DNA from: Planctomycetota bacterium
GTDB taxonomy: Bacteria > Planctomycetota > UBA8742 > SKZP01 > JAIOTL01
Reading direction: 5' to 3'
DNA: 6,650 nucleotides
NCBI GenBank assembly: GCA_021106775.1
Contig: JAIOTL010000038.1
Coordinates: 1-6,650, forward strand
Shown: piece by piece, positions 5,577 through 6,650 of the stretch
How positions within the stretch are numbered: the stretch's first letter is position 1
How the letters are laid out: each line of letters opens with the position of its first letter
Position numbers and translations under genes: made by a program
The notes under the pieces: model-generated
The model's input: the letters and a program-made list of their open reading frames with translations, nothing else
Database searches by the model: none
What the model was told of the DNA's origin: nothing

Positions 5577-6491
5577 GTGAACTTTGAGTATCGGACAACA
5601 GATATGGGGTTTGAATTCAGTTTTTATGTTAAAACTGACATAGGGATACAAAGATCAAGAAATGAAGATCATTTCGGCGTAAATGATGAATATAATCTCT
5701 GCCTAGTTGCCGACGGAATGGGAGGACATCTCGGAGGAGATATCGCTGCCAAACTTGCAATTGATACAATTTTCGACTTTTTCATATCTACTGTTGAAAG
5801 CAATTCAAAGAGTAAATACAACTTCGAACAAGATAAAGATAACGTTGTAAAAGCACTCCAGACCGCTAATATAAAAGTTTATACGCAAGGTAATACCAAT
5901 CAGAATCTCAGGGATATGGGCACAACTATTGTGGGAACCTGGATGCGCGATGATTATGCTGTTCTTGCATCTGTCGGGGATTCCCGAATTTACATGCTTC
6001 GCGAAGGCAAATTCAACCAGTTGACCAATGACCATTCATGGGTGGCTGAGCTTGTGAGTAAAAACCTACTACCAACCGAAGAAGCAGCCAATCACCCGTT
6101 GAAGAATATTATTACAAGGGCAATCGGCATAGAGAAGAAGGTTTCGGTTGATACTTTCAGACAGAAATTGAACAACGGCGACATATATTTATTATGTACT
6201 GACGGACTGACAGATTATGTCGAGGATTTCAGGATTAAGGGTATTCTTGAGGATAATATTGATAATCTTGAAGTTGCCATCCAGAAGATGATTGAGCTTG
6301 CGAATTTCATTGCTGGTGCCGACAATATCACAATTGCAATTGTGAAAGTTCTTCAGTTTGACAATGAAAAGAACGAGATTTGTGCAAAAAAGGTAAAATC
6401 CAAAAATACTAAGGCAGTTGCAACAATTGACACAGATAAAAAATATCAAAAACAGAAAAATCCTGCAAAGCACAATAGTAATCAACCGTAA
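5577..6491 (+). CDS. PP2C-family serine/threonine protein phosphatase
   Basis: This is a Mn/Mg-dependent phosphatase that removes phosphate from Ser/Thr residues, usually the counterpart of a Hanks-type kinase. The bacterial PP2C motifs are all present in the 304-residue product: RSRNED (Glu30, Asp31), VADGMGGHLGG (Asp46), MGTTIVG (114-120), SVGDSRIYMLR (Asp135), NDHSWV (151-156), ITRAIG (179-184), CTDGLTD (Asp209) and GADNITI (Asp249). These include the metal-binding aspartates, so it should be active. The catalytic domain ends near 260. Residues 270-304 are a Lys/Asn-rich low-complexity tail with no membrane segment, so the enzyme is likely cytoplasmic. The start is uncertain: GTG 5577 is the first possible start after an in-frame stop at 5568, ATG 5604 (residue 10) is the alternative, and neither has a clear Shine-Dalgarno sequence. 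No kinase gene is adjacent within the window. Confidence 0.92.
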   Translation: MNFEYRTTDMGFEFSFYVKTDIGIQRSRNEDHFGVNDEYNLCLVADGMGGHLGGDIAAKLAIDTIFDFFISTVESNSKSKYNFEQDKDNVVKALQTANIKVYTQGNTNQNLRDMGTTIVGTWMRDDYAVLASVGDSRIYMLREGKFNQLTNDHSWVAELVSKNLLPTEEAANHPLKNIITRAIGIEKKVSVDTFRQKLNNGDIYLLCTDGLTDYVEDFRIKGILEDNIDNLEVAIQKMIELANFIAGADNITIAIVKVLQFDNEKNEICAKKVKSKNTKAVATIDTDKKYQKQKNPAKHNSNQP

Positions 6492-6511
6492 TTTTATCAC
6501 TGAGCATAAAG

Positions 6512-6543
6512 TTTTGTCCCATAACTAGTGGTCAGGGACAAAA
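6512..6543. repeat. Inverted repeat downstream of the PP2C gene
   Basis: TTTTGTCCC (6512-6520) and GGGACAAAA (6535-6543) form a perfect 9-bp stem with a 14-base loop that contains ACTAGT. It lies 20 bases after the PP2C stop. No T-run follows on either strand, so it is not a classic terminator, though it may protect or end the transcript. Confidence 0.5.
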
Positions 6544-6559
6544 ATTATCAGTTGTTGCT

Positions 6560-6638
6560 TGTCATTCCTGCGAAAGCAGGAATCCAGGAAATTTAGAACT
6601 TTTTGGCTTCTGGATTCCCAATCAAGTTGGGAATGACA
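6560..6638 (+). repeat. Palindromic interspersed repeat, copy C (79 bp)
   Basis: The left arm (6560-6587) contains hairpin ATTCCTGC-GAAA-GCAGGAAT (6564-6583). The right arm (6610-6638) contains ATTCCCAA-TCAAG-TTGGGAAT (6614-6634). Ends and orientation match copy A. Both hairpins are perfect. Relative to copy A two stem pairs of the left hairpin have changed on both sides, so pairing is preserved. Confidence 0.9.
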
Positions 6639-6650
6639 ACTTCTTAAAAA

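Noticed and set aside
6192..6500. Minus-strand 102-codon frame
   Set aside because: It lies antisense to the conserved PP2C domain, which shows all expected motifs.
6512..6543. Rho-independent terminator for the PP2C gene
   Set aside because: The stem is perfect but no T-run follows it, so it is listed only as an inverted repeat.

Overview
The window is an AT-rich bacterial segment with five protein-coding genes, well-separated intergenic regions and three copies of a small palindromic interspersed repeat. Several traits fit an uncultured or deep-branching lineage of the Bacteroidota/FCB type: choice-of-anchor-D-like and glycine-rich extracellular domains, a lipoprotein with CARDB-like repeats, a UbiA-fold membrane protein, and dispersed ATTCCC/GGGAAT palindromes. 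No marker gene is present, so the phylum is only a guess. The promoters that can be seen are sigma70-like (TTGACA, and TGnTATAAT extended -10).

Layout. 1-252: remains of a beta-sandwich (choice-of-anchor D / ASPM-SPD2-Hydin-like) domain whose reading frame is broken at least once. It leads into 253-1077 (+), a glycine-rich domain protein that has no convincing start of its own and ends at a strong intrinsic terminator. 1078-1424: terminator, repeat copy A and a TTGACA promoter. 1425-1934 (+): msrA, methionine sulfoxide reductase A. 2030-2057: hairpin terminator between two convergent genes. 2083-3774 (-): a secreted lipoprotein with three CARDB-like units. 3775-4406: a 632-base gene-free stretch holding the lipoprotein promoter, small palindromes and repeat copy B (inverted). 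4407-5267 (+): a nine-helix membrane protein of the UbiA prenyltransferase fold in which both Asp-rich catalytic motifs appear lost. 5268-5576: AT-rich spacer with hairpins, then a strong-looking promoter followed immediately by a terminator-like hairpin. 5577-6491 (+): a PP2C-family Ser/Thr protein phosphatase. 6492-6650: an inverted repeat and repeat copy C.

The genes do not form an obvious operon; each has its own intergenic region and orientation or terminator. By family they cover surface or extracellular proteins (glycine-rich protein, lipoprotein), oxidative protein repair (MsrA), an unassigned membrane protein and a signalling phosphatase. The most notable observations are the repeat family, whose arms show compensatory base changes around a conserved GAAA tetraloop, and the apparently catalytically dead UbiA homologue, flanked on both sides by the same TTTGCA-N5-TGCAAA palindrome.
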